Below, one piece after another: positions 8,328-18,000 of a stretch of DNA of 64,000 bases. Both the position numbers and the translations under genes were made by a program. How positions within the stretch are numbered: position 1 is the first letter of the stretch; every line of letters begins with the position of its first letter. The stretch spans positions 124,001-188,000 of the forward strand of contig CAVYJK010000028.1 in assembly GCA_963768765.1 (NCBI GenBank). Direction: 5' to 3'. Origin of the DNA: DASWLF01 sp963768765. GTDB lineage: Bacteria > Desulfobacterota > Desulfobaccia > Desulfobaccales > 0-14-0-80-60-11. The notes beneath the pieces are model-generated. The model made no database searches. It was not told where the DNA came from and worked only from the letters and a program-made list of their open reading frames with translations.

Positions 8328-8365
8328 CAAGGGCTTAGATTAATTTCTAAGCCCTTGATATTTTT
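8328..8365 (+). terminator. Terminator after tRNA-fMet
   Basis: A perfect 12-bp stem, CAAGGGCTTAGA against TCTAAGCCCTTG with a 6-nt loop, followed by ATATTTTTC. Just beyond it the motif CCCAACACT occurs twice (8371-8390); I could not link it to any integrase. Confidence 0.8.
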
Positions 8366-8445
8366 CGCTCCCAACACTATTCCCAACACTCTTTTCCGTT
8401 TTTGCATTACCTGATTGTCCTCCGGAACCAATATCCGGGCTTTTG

Positions 8446-8681
8446 ATACCGAGTTGCGTTCAAAGAGCTATTTTCATAGCACAGGCCTTAGCCTGCGCCT
8501 GCACAGGCGAGACGCCTGTGCCACCTGTTTGATTGCGACTTGAGACCTCTGCGAAAATCTCGATTATTTCGCTGGTTAATCAAAATGTAGCGTAGGCGCC
8601 CTCGCCTGCGACCATATAAGGCATGGACAGCCGAGGGCGGCTATCCTACATGAGATTTTCGCAGAGGTCTCGACTTGGTAT
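8446..8681. mobile_element. ATACC-type element, copy 2, carrying a nested GAGACC element
   Basis: The ends ATACCGAGTTGCGTTCAAA (8446-8464) and TTTGATTGCGACTT plus GGTAT (8528-8541 and 8677-8681) match copy 1 at 823-945. The interior hairpins are nearly the same as in copy 1. The right end is split by the element at 8542-8671 and its 5-bp duplication. The remaining non-coding sequence to 8996 includes an unassigned open stretch (8818-8940, containing PPEQIKKCHGEVQEHPGV) without a start codon, possibly a gene remnant. Confidence 0.7.
8542..8671. mobile_element. GAGACC-type MITE, copy 1 (130 bp, 20-bp perfect terminal repeats)
   Basis: The terminal inverted repeats are perfect: GAGACCTCTGCGAAAATCTC at 8542-8561 and its complement at 8652-8671. 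A direct repeat GACTT flanks it (8537-8541 and 8672-8676), which is a 5-bp target duplication. A second pair of complementary arms inside lets the whole unit fold into one hairpin. It encodes no protein, so a transposase would have to act in trans. Confidence 0.9.
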
Positions 8682-8996
8682 GAGTTGCCCATCGCCCGCC
8701 AAGATGGTTAACGGGTTGGGGCAAACTCTAACCCTTTAATTTTTTATCCCCAAGGGCCGGAGGCGGAGAAAAGACTTTAGTTTTTTCGGATAACTTATTA
8801 ATAATCAATAGAATTGACCTGGGCCTACGGAGTGCCCGCCGGAGCAAATCAAGAAGTGCCACGGCGAAGTCCAGGAGCATCCAGGCGTCATGGTTGAGAA
8901 AAGCCAGAAATTAAGTAAGCAGCCAGATGACGCCGGGTAGTAGATTTCGGGCGGTTATCTTTTGCCAGAACCGGACGAACCAGAAAGTGGGCGCCC

Positions 8997-10181
8997 ATGC
9001 GGGAGAAGGTTTTGGGACCGTCGGTAGGAGAAATTTTCCGGGCTTTCCTGCACCTGGGGCTCACCGCGTATGGCGGCCTGGCCATGGTGGAGCCGATTCG
9101 GCGGAGGATAGTCCAGGAAAAGGGCTGGCTGAGTCAGAAGGAGTTCCTGGACGGGCTGGCCCTCTGCCAGTTGGTGCCGGGGGCCACGGTGGTGCAACTG
9201 GCCACCTACGTGGGCTACCGTCTGCGCCAAACCTCCGGCGCCCTGGCCGCCGCCGGGGCCTTCATCCTGCCGGCGTTTTTCCTGATGTTGGGTCTTTCCG
9301 TCCTCTACTTCCATTACGGCAATATCACCTGGGTGAAAGCGGCCTCCAAAGGTTTAAACGCGGTGGTGCTCGCCCTGCTGCTGCAGGCCTTGTGGCGCTT
9401 CCAGGAAATAATCCGGAAGCACTGGCTGGACCTGGGCATCGCCCTCCTGGCCCTGGCGGCCCTCTGGGTTAGGGTCAACTATCTCCTGGTCTTCCTGGCC
9501 GCGGGCCTGCTGCGGTGGGTGCTGGGGTTAAGGTGGGCGCCGGAGGAAGGCTCCCGGACCTGGGCGACGACCGTCCCCGTCCCCGAGCCCGGCCTCATCG
9601 CCACCCAGGTGGGCGGCGCAGCCCTGGCGCTGGCCCTGGGGGTCTGGGGCCTGTGGAACTTGAACCACAACCTGGGCCTGATGTCCCTGATCTTCCTCAA
9701 GGTCGGGTTGGTGGCCTTTGGGGGCGGTTACGCCATGATCCCCATTCTGCAATGGGACCTGGTGGACCACCTGGGCTGGCTCACCTTGCGCCAATTCCTG
9801 GACGGCATCCTTTTAGGCTTCATCACCCCCGGCCCCATCATCATTACGGCAACTTTCATCGGCTATTGGCTCAAGGGGTTCCCGGGGGCGGTGGTGGCCA
9901 CGATTTTCATCTTTTTACCTCCCATCCTGATCATCATCTTTTTGACCCCGTTTTATCAACGGGTCAAGGAGGCCCGCCTGATGCGCCCCATAATCCAGGG
10001 CATTCTGTCGGCCCTGGTGGGGATGCTGATTCTGGTGGTGATTCAGATGGGCCGGGCCTCCCTGATTGATCCAATAAGTTGGGCCATCATGGTGGGCGCG
10101 GCGGTGGCCTTGATCGCCTTTAAAGCGAACCTCCTGTGGGTGGTGGCCGCCGCCGCCGGCATATCGCTGCTCCTTTTTTAA
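8997..10181 (+). CDS. chrA: ChrA-family chromate/anion permease, two-domain
   Basis: A 394-residue protein made of two homologous membrane halves, the long bidomain form of the CHR family. Each half carries the family signature: LGLTAYGGLAMVEPIRR and LVPGATVVQLATYVGY in the first, and KVGLVAFGGGYAMIPILQ with GFITPGPIIITATFIGY in the second. Known members export chromate or related oxyanions across the inner membrane; for an anaerobe the true substrate is open. It starts at an ATG next to the ORF edge with only weak ribosome-site support and seems to be monocistronic. The gene is intact. Confidence 0.9.
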   Translation: MREKVLGPSVGEIFRAFLHLGLTAYGGLAMVEPIRRRIVQEKGWLSQKEFLDGLALCQLVPGATVVQLATYVGYRLRQTSGALAAAGAFILPAFFLMLGLSVLYFHYGNITWVKAASKGLNAVVLALLLQALWRFQEIIRKHWLDLGIALLALAALWVRVNYLLVFLAAGLLRWVLGLRWAPEEGSRTWATTVPVPEPGLIATQVGGAALALALGVWGLWNLNHNLGLMSLIFLKVGLVAFGGGYAMIPILQWDLVDHLGWLTLRQFLDGILLGFITPGPIIITATFIGYWLKGFPGAVVATIFIFLPPILIIIFLTPFYQRVKEARLMRPIIQGILSALVGMLILVVIQMGRASLIDPISWAIMVGAAVALIAFKANLLWVVAAAAGISLLLF

Positions 10182-10317
10182 TTCTTCCGAAAGAATATTC
10201 CCCCAGCGGCGCTGGAATCTGCCTTTATCGCAGTTTGTTTAAGCCAAGGCGGGGAAGTTTTTGGCCTGCGGCGGGGCGGACCGAGAGAACCTCGGCGCCA
10301 TTATTAAGGCTCAGAGA

Positions 10318-10715
10318 GTAGTGTCCGGCAAGGTTTTTGCTAAGCCTGGGTAGCCAATTTGAGACCTCTGCGAAAATCTCAGTTGCTGCCCTGGTTCATC
10401 AAAATGTAGCGTAGGCGTCCTCGCCTGCGATGAGCGGTGGACAGCCGGGGGCGGCTATCCCACATTTAGATTTTCGCAGAGGTCTTAATTTGGGATAAAA
10501 TTCGCTCATACCAGGCAGTTCATTATGGGTATCGGACCGATACCGCCGGGTTGCCGGAAACCGACAGGAAAGACCCTAAAATTCCCTCTCCCCTTCAAGG
10601 GGAGAGGGAGAAATTCGTTTCGGCCGATCATGTCCCAAGAAAAAGTGCGGGATCGCCAGAGCACCGACATTCATGGTTTTGCCGGAAACCGGAAAATTTC
10701 TACCGGACACTACTG
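10318..10715. mobile_element. Non-autonomous insertion element, about 398 bp, with an 11-bp flanking duplication
   Basis: The ends GTAGTGTCCGG and CCGGACACTAC are inverted repeats. The 11-mer AGGCTCAGAGA stands immediately outside both ends (10307-10317 and 10716-10726), as expected of a target duplication of the length made by IS4-like elements. Inside are fragments rich in CCGGAAACCGG, a CCCTCTCCCCTT/AAGGGGAGAGGG hairpin and, at 10361-10486, a second GAGACC MITE. No transposase frame is seen. Family assignment is inference. Confidence 0.65.
10361..10486. mobile_element. GAGACC-type MITE, copy 2 (126 bp)
   Basis: The left end GAGACCTCTGCGAAAATCTC is identical to copy 1 at 8542. The right end, TAGATTTTCGCAGAGGTCTT, differs at two bases. 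The 5-bp duplication AATTT flanks it (10356-10360 and 10487-10491). The interior hairpin core (TGTAGCGTAGGCG ... GGGCGGCTATCC) is shared. Confidence 0.88.
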
Positions 10716-10726
10716 AGGCTCAGAGA

Positions 10727-11517
10727 AAATTTTCGCTTGAGGAGAGTCAACCTGAGAAGAATGGCGTTGTTGAAGCAAAGCCGCGCCATTGGGGAAGTTT
10801 TTCAACAGCTTGACTAGAGGATTTTGCCCCAGGCCCTTATTAGGGATTCCCTAACAAAAAATTAGGTATTCCCTGATTGACACCCAGGGAGATATTAGCC
10901 TAAAAGTTAACAACCATCTTCAGAAAATTAAACAATATTAATAACTTAATGTTTTAAGAATAGATTAACATTATGGTTAACTCTAATTCATTATTATTAA
11001 GGGCTGGTGGGTTGCCCTAAATTTAGCAGGGGGTCAGGCCGGCCCTTCTTTACGGTCAGTCTGGGCAGGATCTTATCCGGGAGCCGCCCCCCTTAAGACC
11101 ATGAGTCGCTTATGCGGGTTAGGGGACACGGCCAGGGCCCCGCTTTGAGGGAGTGGGGGTCCGGGACTGCTGCAGCCGAGGTTGCTTCCGCCGGCCAGGC
11201 CCGGTCCAGGGGTCCTCTTAATGGGTCTTCCGGGAGAAATATCCTGCCCGTCAGCCCCACGTCTTTGAACCCCTTGGTAATCTTCAAAATTTTACCTGCC
11301 AAAGCCGCCAACTCAACTTTAGTCTATTTAAAAAAATCCGATATTTTTCTTGACATCGGCAAATATGTGTGGGAAAAGGGGCTATCCGTATGAGCATAAA
11401 TGGGCGCCGGCCGGGGGAGCCTTGCCTAATCTGAACAGCTAACCGGCACCCAGGGGAAGGCCCGGCGCGCCCGCGCCGGCCGGATAAGAGAATTTTCCAT
11501 CGTCAAGGGGGGGACTG
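10727..11517. other. Non-coding stretch upstream of the autotransporter operon
   Basis: This interval has no convincing gene. Bases 10850-11000 are strikingly AT-rich and contain repeated GTTAAC and direct ATTCCCT words, so promoter or regulator sites are likely. Bases 11400-11500 are GC-rich and could fold as a leader. No known riboswitch was recognised. Confidence 0.4.
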
Positions 11518-11967
11518 ATGCGGAAAAGACTCACCTACCATCTATCTCTAAAATTTATCACCTTCTGGTTTTTGCTCCTGCTACCCGCGGCGGGGTTGCT
11601 CGCCGGGTGCAGCGGCAATGATCTCCGGTTTCCCACCGAGTTTCAAGCGGTGTTTCTGGACAACGGCCAGGTCTTTTTCGGCCGGCTGGAGGATGTGGGC
11701 TCTTCTTTCCTGGGACTGCGGGACGTCTTCTACGTCCAGCGCACCGTGACCCCGGACAAGAAGGAGGCCAGCATCCTGGTCAAGCGGGGCAGTGAGTGGC
11801 ACGGCCCCGACTTCATGCGCATCAACACGCGGCACGTGGTGTACATCGAACCGGTGGCCCCGGATTCCCGGGTGGCCCAATTAATCCGGGAGGCCAAGAA
11901 GCCCCCGGCACCGGCGCCAAAGATCGAAGAAAAGGCGCCTCCGGCAAGACCTGGGACGGGTAAGTGA
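11518..11967 (+). CDS. Exported lipoprotein of unknown function
   Basis: A 149-residue protein with a basic N-terminus, a hydrophobic stretch (ITFWFLLLLPAAGLLAGC) and a lipobox LAGC, so it should be cleaved and lipidated. The mature domain contains QAVFLDNGQVFFGRLEDV and LRDVFYVQR. It resembles a small, widely distributed uncharacterised beta-rich domain, but I do not know its function. The C-terminal 25 residues are rich in Pro, Ala and Lys. It ends 41 bp before the autotransporter start, so the two are probably cotranscribed; it could help in assembly or anchoring. That role is inference. Confidence 0.75.
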   Translation: MRKRLTYHLSLKFITFWFLLLLPAAGLLAGCSGNDLRFPTEFQAVFLDNGQVFFGRLEDVGSSFLGLRDVFYVQRTVTPDKKEASILVKRGSEWHGPDFMRINTRHVVYIEPVAPDSRVAQLIREAKKPPAPAPKIEEKAPPARPGTGK

Positions 11968-12008
11968 GGTCTTCATCCATTAACGGTAAACTAGAGGGGA
12001 GAAAAATC

Positions 12009-15000
12009 ATGGGTAATCTTAATAAGAAGATGCGCCACGGTTGGCTGCGGTTTTTGGGGGCGGCCCTGCTGCTGGGGGTCCTGGCGTCGGCGTCGCCGGC
12101 GGGGGCCCAGCTCGTGGTCGATACCTCAATAGCAACTTCGCCTTACTTTATAGTCATCCCCAATTTGTGGGGGTCGGAATCCGTCGGGATAACTCCCGGT
12201 AACGGCTTTGTGGGCGGGGGCTATATCGGCCACTTCGCTGCCCTTCCCAACACGATGCTCGGCAGCCTCTACCTGGGCACCACCGTGCTCGGCGTCGGTC
12301 CCGGCGGCGGCACCTACGACCTGGGCGGCTTTGGGGTTCTTACGGTGGGCGGCAATGAGTACGTCGGCGACACCGGCACCGGCACCTTCCTCCACGGGGT
12401 CACCGCCCCGGGCGGCACCAACAATGTGACCGGCAACCTCTACCTGGGCTATTTATCGGGCAGCACCGGCACCTACATCCTGGGCCCGGGAGGCGTGCTC
12501 GCTGTTGGGGGCTACGAGTCGGTGGGGGACGGCCCCGGCCTGGGCACCTTCATCCAGTACAGCGGCATCAACTCCATCACAAACGACCTTTACGTGGGCC
12601 GCTATGGGTCTGGCACCGGCACCTACAACCTGAGCGGGGATGGCTTTCTCGTGGTGGGCGGCAGTGAGTACGTGGGCCGGAGCGGCGGCACCGGGGTCTT
12701 CAGCCAAAGCGGCGGCCAAAACGCCGTGGCCGGCGACCTCTACCTGGCCCACGGCGCCGGGGGCAGCGGCAGCTACGACCTGAGCAACACCGGCCTGCTG
12801 TCGGTGACCGGCGATGAGTCCATCGGCCGCGACGGCACCGGCACCTTCACCCACGGCGTCAGCGCCGCCGGGGGCACCAACACGGTGGGCGGCAACCTCT
12901 ACCTGGGGGAAAACTCCGGCGCCAGCGGCTCCTACCGCCTGGATAGCGGCAGCCTCCGGGTGGCCGGCAATGCCTACGTGGGCGATGCGGGCAGCGGCTC
13001 CTTCACCCAGAACGGCGGCACCAACCGGGTGGTCGGGGCCCTCTACCTGGCCCATGATACCGGCAGCACCGGCTCCTATACTCTGAATGCCGGCGGCAGC
13101 CTGACGGCGGGCTATGAGTACGTGGGCTACTCCGGGTACGGGGCCTTCACCCAGAACGGCGGCACCAACACCGTGACCGGCTATCTGGATGTGGGGGAAT
13201 ACGTCGGCGGCAGCTACCACCTGGTGAACGGCAGCCTCTCGGCGCCAAATGAATACATCGGCAACTATAGCGGCAGCACCGGCACCTTCACCCAGGACGG
13301 CGGCACCAACCATGTGAGCAGCAGCCTCTACCTGGGCTGGTTGAGCGGCGCCACCGGCACCTATAATTTGAACGGCGGCAGCCTCTCGGCGGTCAACGAG
13401 TACGTGGGCAGCGGCGGCACCGCGGACTTCTTCCAGGGATGGTTAACCACCGGCGGCACCAACACGCTGAGCGGCAACCTCTACCTGGGCTACAGCAGCA
13501 CCGGCAGCGGCGACTACGGCCTGTATAACGGCCAGCTTACCGCGGTGAACGAATACGTGGGCGTCAACGGTTACGGCCTCTTCTACCAGGGATATGTGGC
13601 GGGCGACGGCGGCAGCAACACGCTGAGCGGCAACCTCTACCTGGGGGGTTCCGCATTCGGCCAAACCGGCAACGGCAACTACTACCTGTATGTCGGCAGC
13701 CTCTCGGCGGCCAACGAGTTCGTGGGCTACTCCGGCACCGGCGATTTCCAACAGGGCATCGGCACCTCCACGGGCGGCACCAACCATGTGTCCGGCAGCC
13801 TCTACCTGGGCTTTTGGGCGGGAAGCAGCGGCACCTACGAACTGTACCACGGCCTGCTGGACCCGTGGAATGAGTTCGTGGGCGTCGCCGGCACCGGCAC
13901 CTTCACCCAGAGCGGCGGCACCAACATTGTGCACAACAACCTCTACCTGGGCTACTGGGGAACCGGCAGCGGCACCTACACTCTGAGCGGCACCGGGTTG
14001 CTGTCGGTCGCCAATAATGAATACATCGGCTACTTCGGCAACGGGGCCTTCATCCAGAACGGCGGCACCAATACCCTGACCAACCTCTATCTGGGCCTCT
14101 TCCCCGGCCATAGCAGCACCTATACGATGACCGACGGCAGCCTCTCGGCCGTCACCGAGTACATCGGCTACGCCGGCACCGGCAGCTTCATCCAGAGCGG
14201 CGGCACCAACGCGATAAGCGGCGACCTCTACCTGGGCTACGCGGCCAGCGGCAGCGGCTACTACGAATTGAGCGGCTCCGGGGCGCTGTCGGCCGTCAAT
14301 GAATTCATCGGCTACAACGGCAGCGGCTCCTTCGTGCAGAACGGCGGCACCAATACGGCAACCAACCTCTGGCTGGGCCTCATGGCCGGCAATAGCAGCA
14401 CCTATACGATGACCGCCGGCAGCCTCTCGGCGGTCAACGAGTACATCGGCTACGGGGGCACCGGCCTCTTCACCCAGAACGGCGGCACCAACCAGGTGAG
14501 CGGCAACCTCTACCTGGGCTACCTCGGGCCCGTCCCCTTCCCGCCCTCCGCCGGCGCCAGCGGCACCTACAATTTGAACGCACCGGCCTGCTGGACCCGT
14601 TCAACGAGTACGTGGGCTACAACGGCATCGGCACCTTCAACCAGTTCGGCGGCATCAACATTGTGACCAACAACCTCTACCTGGGCTACATGCCCACCGG
14701 CCAGCGGCACCTATAATCTGAACGGCGGCAGCCTCTCGGCCCTCAATGAGTTCGTGGGCTACTTGGGCGGCGGCTACCTTCAACCAGACCGGCGGCACCA
14801 ACCACGGTGACCGGCAACCTCTACCTGGGGCTCCTGCCGGGCAGCAGCTCGACTTACAACCTGGGTCCCAACGGCACCCTGAGCGCCACCAATGAGTACG
14901 TGGGCTGGGGCGGCTTCGGCACCTTCAACCAGACCGGCGGCCTCAACGACCCGGTCAACCTCTCCCTGGGCTCCACCCCCGGCTCCAGCGGCACCTACAA

Positions 15001-18000
15001 CCTGAACGGCGGCAGCCTGTTTGCCAATCGGGAGGCGGTGGGCGAATCCGGCTTCGGCACCTTCACCCAGATCGGCGGCACCAACTCGGTGGGCAACCTC
15101 TACCTGGGCTTCAACGTGGGCAGCAGCGGCTCTTACGGCCTGACCGGCGGCACCATCTACGGCGGCAATGAGTTCGTGGGCTACTCCGGCATCGGCAACT
15201 TTACCCAGAACGGCGCCGCCACCGAGAACTTAGTGTACGGCAACCTCTACCTGGGCTTCAATGCCGGCGGCATTGGCACTTACACCCTAACCGCCGGCCT
15301 CCTGGATCCTTACAATGAGTACATCGGCTACCACGGCTACGGCTACTTCCACCAGAACGGCGGCACCCACATCGTGTTCAACAACCTCAGCCTGGGGGTC
15401 AACAGCGGCGGCAACGGCTATGTACGATCTGAACGACGGCAGCCTCCAGGCCGGCAATGAGATCATCGGCGACCTGGGCTATGGGTCGTTCTGGCAGGGC
15501 TTCTTAGTCCCGGCGGCACCAACACGGTGCTGGGCAGCCTCTACCTGGGCTATCACAGCGGCGGCAGCGGCGACTACGATCTGTTAGGCGGCAGCCTCAC
15601 CGCGGTGAATGAGTACGTGGGCTACTCCGGCAGCGGCTACTTCCACCAGAACGGCGGCACCAACACGGTGACCGGCGCCAGCCTCTACGTGGGCTACAAC
15701 CTGGGCAGCACCGGCACCTACGACCTGCACGACCCCGGGGTCCTGTCGGCGGTGAACGAATACGTCGGCTACTGGGGCACCGGCACCTTCAACCAGGACG
15801 GCGGCACCAACACGGTGAGCGACACCCTGCGGCTGGGCTTCCACCAAACCGGCAGCGGCGCCTACAACCTGAGCGGCGGGCACGCTGCAGGCCTTCAATG
15901 AGGGCATCGGCATCTCCGGCACCGGCACCTTCACCCAGACCGGCGGCACCAACCTGGTGGACAACAACCTGCGGCTGGGGGTCAACCCCACCGGCATCGG
16001 TTCCTACGACCTGAGCGGCACCGCCAGCTTACTGAGGGTGCTCAACGATGAGACCATCGGGGTCTCCGGCACCGGCACCTTCAACCAGACCGGCGGCACC
16101 CACCTGGTGCTCAACAACCTCTACCTGGGCTTCAACCCCGGCGGCACCGGCAGCTACAACCTCAGAGCGACGGCATCCTGGAGGTGACCGGCAACGAGTA
16201 CGTCGGCTACAGCGGCACCGGCACCTTCGACCAGACCGGCGGCACCCACACCGTGACCGACGACCTGGTCCTGGGCTTCGACGTCCAGTAGCCTGGGCAC
16301 CTACAACCTGAGCGGCACCGGCCTGCTTGGATCGCCGTCAACGAGTTCGTGGGCTATAGCGGCACCGGCTCCTTCACCCAGAGCGGCGGCACCAACACCG
16401 TGACCAATAACCTCTACCTGGGCGATAACGCCGGCGGCAGCGGCACCTACAACCTGAGCGGCACCGGCCTGCTGGATCCGGTCAATGAGTATCGTCGGCT
16501 ACCACCGGCACCGGCACCTTCAACCAGAGCGGCGGCACCAACATCGTGACCGGCAACCTCTACCTGGGCTACTTGACGGGAGCAGCGGCACCTACAACCT
16601 GAGCGGCACCGGCCTGCTCCAGGCCGGCAACGAGTCCGTCGGCGACGGCCCCGGCCTGGGCACCTTTAACCAGGACGGCGGCACCAACACGGTGGCCGGT
16701 ACCCTTTACGTGGGCCACCTTTCCAGCGGCACCGGCACTTACAACCTGAGTCGGCGGCATCCTCTCAGCCGCCAATGAGATCGTGGGCGCGCCGGCGGCA
16801 CCGGCGTCTTCAACCAGAGCGGCGGCACCAACACGGTGACCGACCTCTACCTGGCCCAAGGGGCCACCTATGCCGTCGGTACTTATAACCTGAGCGACGG
16901 CGGCAGCCTCACAGCCACCAATGAGTACGTCGGCTACAACGGCACCGGCACCTTCAACCAGACCGGCGGCACCAACCAGGTGACCAACAACCTCTACCTG
17001 GGTTATAACAACGGCGCCAACGGCACCTACAACCTGAGCGACTCCGGCCTCCTGGATCCGGTGAATGAGTTCATCGGCGACAACGGCACCGGCACCTTCA
17101 ACCAGACCGGCGGCACCAACCTGGTGACCAATTACCTCGGTCTGGGCGAAGGTAACACCGGCAATGGCACCTATAATTTGTCGGGCGGCAGCCTGGGGGT
17201 GGGGGGCACAGAGTCCATCGGCAACTCGGGCACCGGCACCTTCAACCAGAGCGACGGCAGCATCAACACGGTGGGCGGCAGCCTGTACCTGGGCACTAAT
17301 AACACCGGTATCGGCACCTACAACCTGAGCGGCGGCAGCCTGTCGGCGGCGGCAATGAGGTCGTGGGCTACAACGGCAGCGGCACCTTCAACCAGAGCGG
17401 CGGCACCAACACGGTGACCGGCGACCTCTTTCTGGGCTATGGCACCAACGCCATCGGCACCTACAACCTGAGCGCGGCGGCCTCCTGGACCGCCTATAAT
17501 GAGTACGTGGGCGGTTACTCCGGCACCGGCACCTTCAACCAGACCGGCGGCACCAACATCGTGACCAATAACCTCTACCTGGGCTATAACCACCGGCGCC
17601 ATCGGCACCTACAACCTGAGCGACCGGCCTCCTGGACCCCGTCAATGAGTACGTCGGCTACTCCGGCACCGGCACCTTCAACCAGAGCGGCGGCACCAAC
17701 ACCGTGACCAACAACCTCTACCTGGGCTATAACACCACCGGCAACGGCACCTACAACCTGAGCGACGGCGGCATCCTGTCGGTGGGCAACGATGAGTACG
17801 TCGGCTACTACGGCACCGGCACCTTCAACCAGAGCGGCGGCACCCACACGGTGAGTCGACTCCTATACCTGGGCTATCACACCAACGGCATCGGCACCTA
17901 CAACCTGAGCGGCGGCAGCCTCCAGGCCGGCTCCGAGTCCGTGGGGACGGCCCGGGCACCGGGCACCTTCAACCAGTCCGGCGGCACCAACACGGTGACC

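Noticed and set aside
8366..8395. Phage attachment site next to tRNA-fMet (repeated CCCAACACT)
   Set aside because: There is no duplicated tRNA 3' end and no integrase within reach, so the repeat alone is not enough.
11112..11393. A 93-codon frame before the lipoprotein gene
   Set aside because: It has no ribosome site, changes composition halfway, and resembles no protein. The overlapping minus-strand frame at 11093-11311 is no better.
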